A DNA stretch of 8,653 nucleotides. Origin: DASTRU01 sp035761045 (GTDB lineage Bacteria; Pseudomonadota; Gammaproteobacteria; Burkholderiales; Burkholderiaceae_E). Both the position numbers and the translations under genes were made by a program. The notes below the pieces were generated by a model. That model did not search any database. It was given only the letters and a program-made list of their open reading frames with translations, and was not told where the DNA came from. The stretch is from assembly GCA_035761045.1 (NCBI GenBank), contig DASTRU010000172.1, forward strand, positions 1 to 8,653, given 5' to 3'. Of the stretch, positions 1-7,182 are shown one piece after another. How positions within the stretch are numbered: the stretch's first letter is position 1; every line of letters starts with the position of its first letter.

Positions 1-76
1 AGTAATATTGTTTGTTTAATCGTAAGGAGTAAGACGGCGGATTTTGAATCCAATTACGGCGGAATGAGGCGGACGG

Positions 77-106
77 TTGAAACTTTGTCGCATGGCCTCA
101 TATCCA
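77..106 (+). promoter_or_regulatory. Weak candidate promoter upstream of the DUF3567 gene
   Basis: TTGAAA at 77-82 matches the sigma-70 -35 consensus in five of six bases. A poor -10-like element, TATCCA at 101-106, follows after 18 bp. The position, about 43 bp before the chosen ATG, is plausible, but the -10 matches only three of six bases. The AT-rich first 25 bases also hold TAATAT (3-8), which could be a -10 whose -35 lies outside the window. Nothing else in 1-148 supports a gene. Confidence 0.2.
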
Positions 107-135
107 ACGGGTTATCGAGGTCTTCACGGCCATGA

Positions 136-140
136 AAGGA
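136..140 (+). promoter_or_regulatory. Ribosome binding site that fixes the DUF3567 start
   Basis: AAGGA lies 8 bp before the ATG at 149. It supports that start over the longer reading frame that opens with TTG at 77, which has no such site and would add 24 residues unlike the family. Confidence 0.6.
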
Positions 141-148
141 CGGTCAGG

Positions 149-436
149 ATGAACATGATCTACAACAGCCCTAATTACTGCGTGGTGGAGTTCGCGGCCC
201 CGGACGAGAGTGACACTCGTTCAAGCGCCGAGGCTCAAGTCCAGGCGGCATTTAATGGTGGGTACGAGATCGTCGACAAAATGGGCCGGCGCGAGATTTT
301 CCTCGACGGCTTGTTGGCCGAGTCGTTTCGCGAGCGCGTCAACGCGTTGATCGAAAACGAGCCCACGATGGAGGACATCGACGACTTTTTAGGCGGGTTC
401 ACCGCGCTTATGCAGCAGCCGGTCACCTTGCATTAA
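149..436 (+). CDS. DUF3567 family protein, function unknown
   Basis: A 95-residue soluble protein starting MNMIYNSPNYCVVEF, which I recognise as the opening of the DUF3567 family found in Burkholderiales-type betaproteobacteria. Further family-like parts are GGYEIVDK, an REIFLDG stretch, and an acidic end with DIDDFLGGF before the final PVTLH. I see no signal peptide, membrane segment or catalytic motif. The open frame extends upstream to a TTG at 77, but the ATG at 149 is preferred: it has a Shine-Dalgarno site and gives the expected N-terminus. A strong terminator lies 27 bp after the stop, so this is probably a single-gene transcript separate from metH. It uses one TTA leucine codon. No function is known to me; the family call rests on remembered similarity, not a search. 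Confidence 0.85.
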   Translation: MNMIYNSPNYCVVEFAAPDESDTRSSAEAQVQAAFNGGYEIVDKMGRREIFLDGLLAESFRERVNALIENEPTMEDIDDFLGGFTALMQQPVTLH

Positions 437-463
437 GTCAATCCTTCATCGCTTCGCATCATC

Positions 464-486
464 AAGGGCGCTTCGGCGCCCTTTTT
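464..486 (+). terminator. Rho-independent terminator after the DUF3567 gene
   Basis: Bases 464-471 (AAGGGCGC) pair perfectly with 476-483 (GCGCCCTT) around a TTCG tetraloop closed by C-G. A T run at 482-486 follows. An 8-bp GC-rich stem with an exceptionally stable UUCG loop and a U tract is a classic intrinsic terminator. It separates the small gene from metH. Confidence 0.9.
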
Positions 487-487
487 G

Positions 488-552
488 TTGCCAGTCGCGG
501 CTTATGCCGATTGGACCACGACTTATGCGCTTGATGTCAATGTCTTGCCAGT
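488..552. repeat. Nested direct repeats in the metH leader
   Basis: TTGCCAGT occurs at 488-495 and again at 545-552. Between these copies, CTTATGC occurs at 501-507 and 522-528, a period of 21 bp or about two helical turns. The block fills most of the gap between the upstream terminator and metH, where the metH promoter must lie. I see no convincing -35/-10 pair, no MetR-type TGAA-N5-TTCA site, and nothing resembling a SAM or cobalamin riboswitch. The second TTGCCA (545-550) is a five-of-six -35 match but has no matching -10. Function is unknown. Confidence 0.4.
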
Positions 553-600
553 AGTCGGCCGATACACTTGCGCCTTGCCTTCATTTTGTCCTTATCCGTC

Positions 601-3600
601 ATGTCCCGCGCTCATCTTCTGCCCGACTTATTGCGTCAACGCATTTTGATTCTCGATGGTGCGATGGGCACGATGATCCAGCAATACAAGCTTGGCGAGG
701 CGGATTACCGTGGCGAGCGGTTCGCCGACTTCGTGCCCGCGCAACTGCCCGAGGGCAAGCAGCTGTTTTTGAAAGGCAATAACGAGCTATTAACGCTCAC
801 GCGCCCCGACGTGATCCGTGAAATACACGCGAAATACTTAGCCGCCGGCGCGGACATTATCGAGACGAACACCTTTGGCGCGACGCAAGTCGCGCAGGCC
901 GACTATCACATGGAGCATCTCGCCTACGAGATGAACCTGGAGTCCGCCAAACTCGCGCGCGCGGTATGCGATGAATATTCCACGCCAGATAAGCCACGCT
1001 TTGCCGCCGGCGCCCTGGGGCCAACACCAAAAACCGCGTCCATCTCGCCCGACGTGAACGACCCTGGCGCGCGTAACGTGAGTTTCGATGAACTCGTGAC
1101 GAGTTATCACGAGCAAGCGCGCGCCTTATGGGATGGCGGGTGCGATCTCTTTCTGGTCGAAACGATTTTCGACACGCTCAACGCCAAGGCCGCGTTGTTC
1201 GCGCTCGATCAATTGTTCGAAGAGCGCGCGGCCGAGTTGCCGATCATGATCTCGGGCACGGTGACCGATGCCTCGGGCCGCATTTTGTCGGGACAAACGG
1301 TCGAGGCGTTTTGGCATTCGGTGCGGCACGCCAAGCCCATCACCATTGGATTGAATTGCGCATTAGGCGCCGCGCTCATGCGGCCTTATGTAGCCGAGAT
1401 CAGCAAGATCGCCGATACCTTCGTGTGCGTGTATCCCAACGCCGGTTTGCCTAATCCGATGAGCGATACGGGCTTTGATGAAACGCCCGAAACCACCTCG
1501 TCCTTATTGCGTGAATTTGCCGAAGCGGGGTTCGTGAACATCGCGGGCGGATGTTGCGGAACCACGCCCGATCACATTCGCGCGATCGCGCAGGCGGTGC
1601 AAGGGCTTAAGCCGCGCGCGGTGCCCGCGACCGAACGCGTGCTCAAACTCTCGGGGCTCGAGGCCGTCAAGATCGCCGACGACACCTTGTTCGTGAACGT
1701 GGGCGAGCGTACGAACGTCACCGGCTCCAAGGCATTCGCGCGATTGATCTTGGCCGAGCAATACGACGAAGCCTTAGCCGTGGCGCGTCAACAAGTGGAA
1801 AACGGCGCGCAAATCATCGACATCAATATGGACGAAGCGATGCTCGATGGCGCGAAGGCGATGACGCGTTTTCTCAACCTCGTCGCAAGCGAGCCCGACA
1901 TCGCGCGCGTGCCGATCATGATCGATAGCTCGAAGTGGTCGATCATCGAAGCGGGCCTTAAGTGCGTGCAGGGTAAGTCGATCGTGAACTCGATCTCGAT
2001 GAAGGAAGGCGAGGCCGAGTTCATACGCCAAGCCACCTTATGCAAACGCTATGGCGCGGCGGTGATCGTGATGGCGTTCGACGAACAAGGCCAGGCCGAT
2101 ACCTATGCGCGCAAGACCGAAATTTGCGCGCGCAGCTACAAGATATTGACCGAGCAAGTCGGGTTCGACCCGGAAGACATCATCTTCGATCCGAATGTGT
2201 TCGCGATCGCCACCGGCATCGAAGACCATGACAACTACGCGGTGGACTTTATCGAAGCCACGCGTTGGATCAAGCAACACTTACCGCACGCCAAGATCAG
2301 CGGCGGCGTGAGTAATGTGAGCTTTAGTTTTCGCGGCAACGAACCGGTGCGCGAGGCGATTCACACCGTATTTTTGTATCACGCGATTCAAGCGGGCATG
2401 ACGATGGGCATCGTCAACGCCGGGCAACTCGGTGTGTATGCCGACTTAGACGCGGAGTTGCGCGAGCGCGTGGAAGACGTGGTGCTCAATCGCCGCAAGG
2501 ATTCGACCGAACGTTTGCTCGAGATCGCCGATCGTTATAAGGCCGGCGGTGGCAAGAAGGAAGAAAACCTCGCGTGGCGCGAAGGCACGGTGGAGCAACG
2601 ACTCGCGCATGCGCTAGTGCATGGCATTACGAACTTCATTGTTGATGACACCGAGGAAGCGCGCGCGGCGATCGAAGCGCGCGGCGGCCGACCAATCGAG
2701 GTGATCGAAGGTCCGTTGATGGACGGCATGAATGTCGTCGGCGACTTATTCGGCGCGGGCAAGATGTTCTTGCCACAAGTGGTGAAAAGCGCGCGTGTCA
2801 TGAAGCAAGCCGTCGCGCATTTGATTCCTTACATTGAAGAAGAAAAAAAGCGTATCGAGGCCGCCGGTGGCGATGTGCGTAGCAAGGGCAAGATCGTCAT
2901 CGCGACCGTGAAAGGCGATGTGCACGACATCGGCAAGAACATCGTCAGCGTCGTTCTTCAATGCAATAACTTCGAAGTCGTGAACATGGGCGTAATGGTT
3001 CCGTGCAACGAGATTTTGGCGAAGGCTAAGGTCGAAGGCGCGGACATCATTGGTTTGTCGGGACTCATCACGCCGAGTCTTGAAGAGATGGCCTACGTTG
3101 CGTCCGAAATGCAGCGCGACGATTACTTCCGCATGAGGAAGATTCCGCTTCTCATTGGCGGCGCAACGACTTCGCGCGTGCATACGGCGGTGAAGATCGC
3201 GCCGAATTACGACGGCCCCGTGGTGTATGTGCCCGATGCGTCGCGTAGCGTGAGCGTGGCGCAAAGCTTGTTGTCGGACGAAGCGGCGTCGCGCTATATC
3301 GACGACATCAAGACGGAATACGAAAAGCTGCGCGATCAACATGCGAATCGCAAGAAGCAACCGCTCGTTACCTTGGCGCAAGCACGCGCGAATAAGCCCG
3401 CGATCGATTGGACGAATTACACGCCACCAAAACCTAAGTTTCTTGGTCGGCGTGTATTTAAGAATTACGACTTAGCCGAAATCGCTAAGTACATCGATTG
3501 GCAGCCCTTCTTTCAAACATGGGATTTGCACGGCGGCTTCCCCGCCATTCTGAACGATGAGTTGGTGGGCGAATCCGCGCGACGCGTGTTCTCCGACGGA

Positions 3601-4308
3601 CAAGCCATGTTGAAGAAGGTGATCGATAACCGCTGGCTAAGTGCGAACGCGGTGGTCGGCTTCCTGCCGGCCAATACCGTTGATCACGAAATCATCGAGG
3701 TGTACTCCGACGATGAGCATCGCGACGATGCGCATGTGGTGTTGCGCTGGCATAACCTTCGTCAACAAACGGCGAAGCGCGAAGGCGTCGATAACAAATG
3801 CTTGGCCGATTACATTGCGCCTAAGGAATCAGGCACGCGCGATTACATTGGATTGTTTGCCGTGACCGCGGGCTTAGGCGTTGAAAAACTCGCCGAGCGA
3901 TTCGAGCGCGAGCATGATGATTATTCATCGATCATGCTTAAAGCGATTGCCGATCGATTGGCCGAAGCGTTCGCCGAACTCATGCACGAGCGCGTGCGCA
4001 AGGACTTATGGGGCTACGCGATCGATGAGACCTTATCGAACGACGAGCTGATCAAGGAAGCGTATCGCGGCATTCGACCCGCGCCGGGGTATCCCGCGTG
4101 TCCCGATCATGTCGTTAAACGCCCCATGTTTGATTTCCTTAAGACGGACGACATCGGCATGGCGCTGACCGAGAGTTACGCGATGCTGCCGGCTTCGTCG
4201 GTCAGCGGCTTTTATCTCGCGCATCCACAAGCGCAGTATTTCAACGTGGGCGAGATTGGCGACGATCAACGCGCCGAGCACGCGCGGCGCGTGCAAACGG
4301 CGTCGTAG
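601..4308 (+). CDS. metH: Cobalamin-dependent methionine synthase (single chain)
   Basis: Cytosolic enzyme that transfers a methyl group from 5-methyl-tetrahydrofolate, via methylcobalamin, to homocysteine to make methionine. With the ATG at 601 it has 1235 residues, close to E. coli MetH (about 1227). Domains in order: homocysteine domain (about 8-330) with the three zinc cysteines C253 (NCALG) and C318-C319 (GGCCGTTP); pterin domain (about 360-625) opening VNVGERTN at 365-372; helical cap (about 650-755); cobalamin domain with GDVHDIG, giving D773, H775 and G778, where H775 is the lower cobalt ligand; reactivation domain (about 905-1235) with D966 in DWQPFF and RPAPGY at 1159-1164 for S-adenosylmethionine. 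All key residues are present and no frameshift is visible. The frame opens at a TTG (568), but MSRAHLLPDLL from 601 fits the family better; neither start has a clear ribosome site. The C-terminus stops about 20 residues earlier than E. coli. TTA leucine codons are frequent (15). Confidence 0.98.
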   Translation: MSRAHLLPDLLRQRILILDGAMGTMIQQYKLGEADYRGERFADFVPAQLPEGKQLFLKGNNELLTLTRPDVIREIHAKYLAAGADIIETNTFGATQVAQADYHMEHLAYEMNLESAKLARAVCDEYSTPDKPRFAAGALGPTPKTASISPDVNDPGARNVSFDELVTSYHEQARALWDGGCDLFLVETIFDTLNAKAALFALDQLFEERAAELPIMISGTVTDASGRILSGQTVEAFWHSVRHAKPITIGLNCALGAALMRPYVAEISKIADTFVCVYPNAGLPNPMSDTGFDETPETTSSLLREFAEAGFVNIAGGCCGTTPDHIRAIAQAVQGLKPRAVPATERVLKLSGLEAVKIADDTLFVNVGERTNVTGSKAFARLILAEQYDEALAVARQQVENGAQIIDINMDEAMLDGAKAMTRFLNLVASEPDIARVPIMIDSSKWSIIEAGLKCVQGKSIVNSISMKEGEAEFIRQATLCKRYGAAVIVMAFDEQGQADTYARKTEICARSYKILTEQVGFDPEDIIFDPNVFAIATGIEDHDNYAVDFIEATRWIKQHLPHAKISGGVSNVSFSFRGNEPVREAIHTVFLYHAIQAGMTMGIVNAGQLGVYADLDAELRERVEDVVLNRRKDSTERLLEIADRYKAGGGKKEENLAWREGTVEQRLAHALVHGITNFIVDDTEEARAAIEARGGRPIEVIEGPLMDGMNVVGDLFGAGKMFLPQVVKSARVMKQAVAHLIPYIEEEKKRIEAAGGDVRSKGKIVIATVKGDVHDIGKNIVSVVLQCNNFEVVNMGVMVPCNEILAKAKVEGADIIGLSGLITPSLEEMAYVASEMQRDDYFRMRKIPLLIGGATTSRVHTAVKIAPNYDGPVVYVPDASRSVSVAQSLLSDEAASRYIDDIKTEYEKLRDQHANRKKQPLVTLAQARANKPAIDWTNYTPPKPKFLGRRVFKNYDLAEIAKYIDWQPFFQTWDLHGGFPAILNDELVGESARRVFSDGQAMLKKVIDNRWLSANAVVGFLPANTVDHEIIEVYSDDEHRDDAHVVLRWHNLRQQTAKREGVDNKCLADYIAPKESGTRDYIGLFAVTAGLGVEKLAERFEREHDDYSSIMLKAIADRLAEAFAELMHERVRKDLWGYAIDETLSNDELIKEAYRGIRPAPGYPACPDHVVKRPMFDFLKTDDIGMALTESYAMLPASSVSGFYLAHPQAQYFNVGEIGDDQRAEHARRVQTAS

Positions 4309-4321
4309 GCGAGATCGCGGT

Positions 4322-4651
4322 TCAGACGCCCCACAACACATCGGCGCGTTGCCGTTCGGCACGCTCGAACATGTCGATCAGCGGATAAGCGCGTTGCCCT
4401 AAGTGCACGCGCACCGCTTCGCCCATTTCCTCTTGTTCGTCTTCGCTGTTTTCCGTTTCGTTCGCCGAAAGCTGGCGTCGTTCTTGTTCGATGGCCGCAT
4501 GCAGAGCCGCGATGGCGTGCGGTAATTGCGCGGCGGTGACGATGCCGCGTGGCGTGTAGTCCTTGCCAATGATGTCGAGAATCGTGCGAGCGTTTTCCTC
4601 AAACATGAAGATCTCGCCGGCGGCCTGTGATGAAAAACGTATGAGAGCCAT
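4322..4651 (-). CDS. DUF1840 family protein, function unknown
   Basis: A 109-residue soluble protein. MALIRFSSQAAGEIFMFEENA at the start, GIVTAAQLPHAI in the middle, and LGQRAYPLIDMFERA with a final WGV match my recollection of DUF1840, a small betaproteobacterial family. The centre (about 60-80) is strongly acidic and low in complexity. There is no signal peptide or membrane segment and no recognisable catalytic motif. A TTG at 4681 would add ten residues, but the ATG at 4651 gives the family N-terminus and has a modest AAGG 8 bp upstream (plus-strand CCTT at 4660-4663). The gene converges on metH, 13 bp between stop codons, and diverges from argS, sharing a 136-bp intergenic region. It uses two TTA codons. 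Function is not known to me. Confidence 0.85.
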   Translation of the reverse strand: MALIRFSSQAAGEIFMFEENARTILDIIGKDYTPRGIVTAAQLPHAIAALHAAIEQERRQLSANETENSEDEQEEMGEAVRVHLGQRAYPLIDMFERAERQRADVLWGV

Positions 4652-4656
4652 AGAAG

Positions 4657-4728
4657 CGACCTTGGAGATAACGACGTTCAACTACGTGCATCGATCGTGC
4701 CCGACCTTGGGTCGAGCATAACGCGACC
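4657..4728. repeat. CGACC-type repeats between the DUF1840 gene and argS
   Basis: CGACCTTGG occurs at 4657-4665 and again at 4702-4710, 45 bp apart. The second copy forms a palindrome, CGACC-ttg-GGTCG, at 4702-4714, which overlaps the argS -35 hexamer. A further CGACC lies at 4724-4728 within the spacer. The first copy also carries the ribosome site of the divergent gene, so it may be conserved for that reason. A shared operator is possible but unproven. Confidence 0.35.
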
Positions 4729-4736
4729 TCTATAAT
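4707..4736 (+). promoter_or_regulatory. Sigma-70 type promoter of argS
   Basis: A perfect TATAAT -10 hexamer lies at 4731-4736. Eighteen base pairs upstream is TTGGGT (4707-4712), which keeps the TTG of the -35 consensus. Transcription would start near 4743, giving a leader of about 45 bases before the ATG at 4788. Such an exact -10 is notable in GC-rich DNA. Confidence 0.65.
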
Positions 4737-4757
4737 CGTCTGTTTCCTAAAGAATTT

Positions 4758-4778
4758 TTGCCCCGCTCGCGGCGGCAA
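4758..4778 (+). promoter_or_regulatory. Hairpin in the argS leader
   Basis: TTGCC (4758-4762) pairs with GGCAA (4774-4778). The inner CCG (4763-4765) pairs with CGG (4770-4772), leaving C4773 bulged and CTCG as the loop. The stem ends 9 bases before the argS ATG, where a Shine-Dalgarno site would be expected and none is seen. The T run precedes the stem rather than following it, so this is not a terminator. It could affect translation start, but that is inference. Confidence 0.4.
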
Positions 4779-4787
4779 CATCCCTTC

Positions 4788-6479
4788 ATGCTTGCCGAAC
4801 TCAAGGAATACATCGCCGCGGCGCTTCAGCGTGCCGTCGCGACTTGCGTGTCCGAATTCAACGGAACCGTCGTGCTCGAACGCCCCAAGGCGCTTGCGCA
4901 TGGCGACTTGGCGACGAGCGTGGTGTTGCAACTTGCCAAGCAAGCCAAGCGTAACCCGCGCGAACTCGCGCAGCAGGTGGTGGATGCGCTCAAGACCGAC
5001 GCGAACGCGAACGAGATCATCGCGCATGCTGAAGTGGCCGGGCCTGGGTTCATCAACCTACGCGTGACGAACGCGGCCAAGCAGTCGGTGGTGCGCCAGG
5101 TGTTCGAACAAGGCGCGGCGTTTGGTCATCGCGCTACCCATCGCGGCGAACACGTCATGGTGGAGTTCGTGTCGGCTAATCCCACCGGACCGTTGCATGT
5201 GGGGCATGGACGCCAAGCGGCCTTGGGTGATGCGATTTGCAATTTGCTTGAAACCCAAGGCTTCGAGGTTTCGCGCGAGTTCTATTACAACGACGCGGGC
5301 GTGCAGATCGCCAACCTTGCGTTGTCGGTGCAAGCGCGCGCGCGCGGGTTCAAGCCCGGTGACGCGCAATGGCCCGAGGCCGCGTACAACGGCGAATACA
5401 TCGCCGACATCGCCAACGATTTTCTCGCCAAGAAAACCGTGCGTGCCGATGATCGCGAAACCACCGCGAGTGGCGATGTGAACGATCTCGAGTCGATCCG
5501 CATGTTCGCGGTCGCGTACTTGCGCCACGAGCAAGACTTGGATCTGCAAGCGTTTGGCGTGCGCTTTGATCGGTATTACCTCGAATCGAGCTTGTATTCC
5601 GAAGGCCGCGTCGAGCGCACCGTGCGCGCGTTGACCGAGGCGGGCAAGACGTATGAACAAGACGGCGCGCTATGGCTGCGCACGACCGAGTACGGCGACG
5701 ACAAGGACCGCGTCATGCGCAAGTCCGACGGCACCTACACCTACTTCGTGCCCGATGTTGCCTACCACGTGACTAAGTGGGAGCGCGGGTTCGTGAAGGT
5801 GGTGAATATTCAAGGCTCCGATCATCACGGCACGATCGCGCGCGTGCGCGCGGGGTTGCAAGCCTTGGGGCTTGGCATTCCAACACGGTACCCGGACTAC
5901 GTGTTGCACAAGATGGTGACCGTCATGCGTGGCGGCGAGGAAGTGAAGATCTCCAAGCGCGCGGGTAATTACGTGACGCTGCGCGATCTCATCGATTGGA
6001 CCGGCCGCGACGCGGTGCGCTTTTTTCTCGCAAGCCGCAAGGCCGATACCGAGTTCGTGTTCGATGTCGATCTCGCGCTTAAACAAAACGACGAGAATCC
6101 CGTCTATTACGTGCAATACGCTCACGCGCGTATCAACTCGGTGATCGCGCAATGGCAAGAGCGCGAGGGCGGCGATGTCGCAAGCCTTAAGCAAGCCGAT
6201 TTGGCTCCGCTCGTGGCCGAGAAGGAAGACGCGTTGTTGCGGCGTTTGGCGGAATGGCCCGACGTGCTTGCGGTTGCCGCGCGCGAGTTCGCGCCGCATC
6301 AGATCGCGTTTTACGCGCGCGAGCTGGCGGCGGATTTCCATAGTTTTTACAACGCCGAGCGCGTGCTCGTGGACGAACCAGCGCTCAAGGCCGCGCGACT
6401 CGCGCTATTGCTTGCAACACGCGAAGTGTTGCGTCACGCGCTCGCGCTACTTGGCGTGTCCGCACCCGATAGGATGTAG
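4788..6479 (+). CDS. argS: Arginyl-tRNA synthetase
   Basis: Class I aminoacyl-tRNA synthetase that charges tRNA-Arg with arginine in the cytosol. It has 563 residues from the ATG at 4788, near the roughly 577 of E. coli ArgS. The N-terminal domain (about 1-110) recognises the tRNA elbow. The Rossmann catalytic core carries the HIGH-type motif HVGH at 137-140 within SANPTGPLHVGHG, and the KMSKS-type loop appears as KISKRAGN at 387-394. The C-terminal helical anticodon-binding (DALR) domain runs from about 440, with NPVYYVQYAHARI at its start. A TTG at 4758 would add ten residues but lies inside the leader hairpin; MLAELKEYI is the natural start, although it lacks a clear ribosome site. The gene appears intact and has its own promoter. 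It contains no TTA leucine codon, unlike metH. Confidence 0.97.
   Translation: MLAELKEYIAAALQRAVATCVSEFNGTVVLERPKALAHGDLATSVVLQLAKQAKRNPRELAQQVVDALKTDANANEIIAHAEVAGPGFINLRVTNAAKQSVVRQVFEQGAAFGHRATHRGEHVMVEFVSANPTGPLHVGHGRQAALGDAICNLLETQGFEVSREFYYNDAGVQIANLALSVQARARGFKPGDAQWPEAAYNGEYIADIANDFLAKKTVRADDRETTASGDVNDLESIRMFAVAYLRHEQDLDLQAFGVRFDRYYLESSLYSEGRVERTVRALTEAGKTYEQDGALWLRTTEYGDDKDRVMRKSDGTYTYFVPDVAYHVTKWERGFVKVVNIQGSDHHGTIARVRAGLQALGLGIPTRYPDYVLHKMVTVMRGGEEVKISKRAGNYVTLRDLIDWTGRDAVRFFLASRKADTEFVFDVDLALKQNDENPVYYVQYAHARINSVIAQWQEREGGDVASLKQADLAPLVAEKEDALLRRLAEWPDVLAVAAREFAPHQIAFYARELAADFHSFYNAERVLVDEPALKAARLALLLATREVLRHALALLGVSAPDRM
6471..6474 (+). promoter_or_regulatory. Ribosome binding site inside the end of argS
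   Basis: AGGA lies 7 bp before the ATG at 6482 and within the last codons of argS, whose stop is at 6477-6479. This layout suggests that translation of the SPOR-domain gene is coupled to argS. Confidence 0.6.
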
Positions 6480-6481
6480 TC

Positions 6482-7084
6482 ATGAGTCGTCGACACCAAC
6501 GTGGCAATACCTTTCTCGGCATCGTGATTGGCATCGCGATTGGGCTGACGATCGCCGCGGGCATTGCGTTGTTCATCAGCAAGGCGCCCAACCCGTTCAG
6601 CAATCAAAACAAGGACAACGCGACCGCGCAGCGCCATGGCGCATCGCCGCCGGCGCGTTCATCGCCCGCACCGTCGCCAGCCCCGTCGATCGCGCCGAGC
6701 GCGCGCGATTACGCGGGCTCGCCCGATTGGTTGCCTAGCGACAAACCCAGTGCCGAACCGCGCGCGACCGAGCCCGCGCGCAAGGCGCCGCCGGCTGAAA
6801 GCGCGCCACCGTCGTCGCCATCGGCCGAACAAGGCGCGGCCGATGCATCGTCGCGCCTGTTCTTGCAAGCTGGCGCGTTCAAGAGCCAGGCCGATGCCGA
6901 CGCGATGAAGGCACGTCTTGCGCTGATGGGGTACGACGCCAAGGTGTCGAGCGTGGTGCGCGGTTCAGACACTTGGTATCGCGTGCGGTTGGGACCTTAT
7001 GCCGGCGCGGAGCGGGCCGACAAAGTGCGGCAATCTCTCGCGCAGAACGGTATCAAGGCGTCCGTTGTCAAAGCAGCGCCGTGA
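6482..7084 (+). CDS. Membrane-anchored SPOR-domain protein (FtsN-like layout)
   Basis: A 200-residue bitopic inner-membrane protein. A short basic N-terminus (MSRRHQR) is followed by one hydrophobic helix (about 10-33), a low-complexity linker rich in Pro, Ala and Ser (about 50-122) that should span the periplasm, and a C-terminal SPOR domain (about 125-200). The SPOR part shows FLQAGAF at 127-133 and WYRVRLGPY at 165-173, typical of its two conserved strands. SPOR domains bind glycan strands stripped of stem peptides at the division septum. The layout resembles FtsN, but many SPOR proteins share it, so I do not assign ftsN. The gene starts 2 bp after argS and is probably co-transcribed. It has no TTA codon. 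Domain and topology are clear; the exact division role is inferred. Confidence 0.9.
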   Translation: MSRRHQRGNTFLGIVIGIAIGLTIAAGIALFISKAPNPFSNQNKDNATAQRHGASPPARSSPAPSPAPSIAPSARDYAGSPDWLPSDKPSAEPRATEPARKAPPAESAPPSSPSAEQGAADASSRLFLQAGAFKSQADADAMKARLALMGYDAKVSSVVRGSDTWYRVRLGPYAGAERADKVRQSLAQNGIKASVVKAAP

Positions 7085-7182
7085 ATTCCTTCGCACTCGC
7101 CGACGGCTTTTGTTCACCTAGCTGGACCTTGTGCGTTGATGTTCGTCAACAATCCCATTAATCGACGCGATCCTTATTCGTT

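Noticed and set aside
33..60. tRNA-Gln-like anticodon loop (TTTTGAA in a GGATT/AATCC hairpin)
   Set aside because: Only three pairs form in a proper 5-bp anticodon stem, there is no T-loop with TTCRA, and no acceptor stem can be closed around it.
568..600. TTG start 33 bp upstream of the metH ATG
   Set aside because: The extra residues (MRLAFILSLSV) look like a short hydrophobic leader, but MetH is cytosolic, the family starts near the ATG at 601, and the TTG has no ribosome site.
487..600. Cobalamin or SAM riboswitch upstream of metH
   Set aside because: The leader is only about 110 bases and shows no B12-box sequence or multi-helix SAM aptamer pattern.
2746..3381. 211-codon open frame on the minus strand inside metH
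   Set aside because: It lies wholly opposite a conserved MetH region, has a biased His/Arg/Asp-rich composition and no family resemblance. Long antisense frames are expected in GC-rich genes.
5670..6341. 223-codon open frame on the minus strand inside argS
   Set aside because: It is a shadow of the argS coding frame with no recognisable domain.
7099..7111. Possible terminator after the SPOR gene (GCC-GAC-GGC then TTTT)
   Set aside because: The stem is only 3 bp with a 3-base loop, too weak for termination.
7135..7163. Possible dsbA promoter (TTGATG, 16 bp, TTAATC) with a GTTGA/TCAAC hairpin
   Set aside because: The -10 match is poor and the hairpin is only 5 bp; neither exceeds what chance would give in a 98-bp gap.
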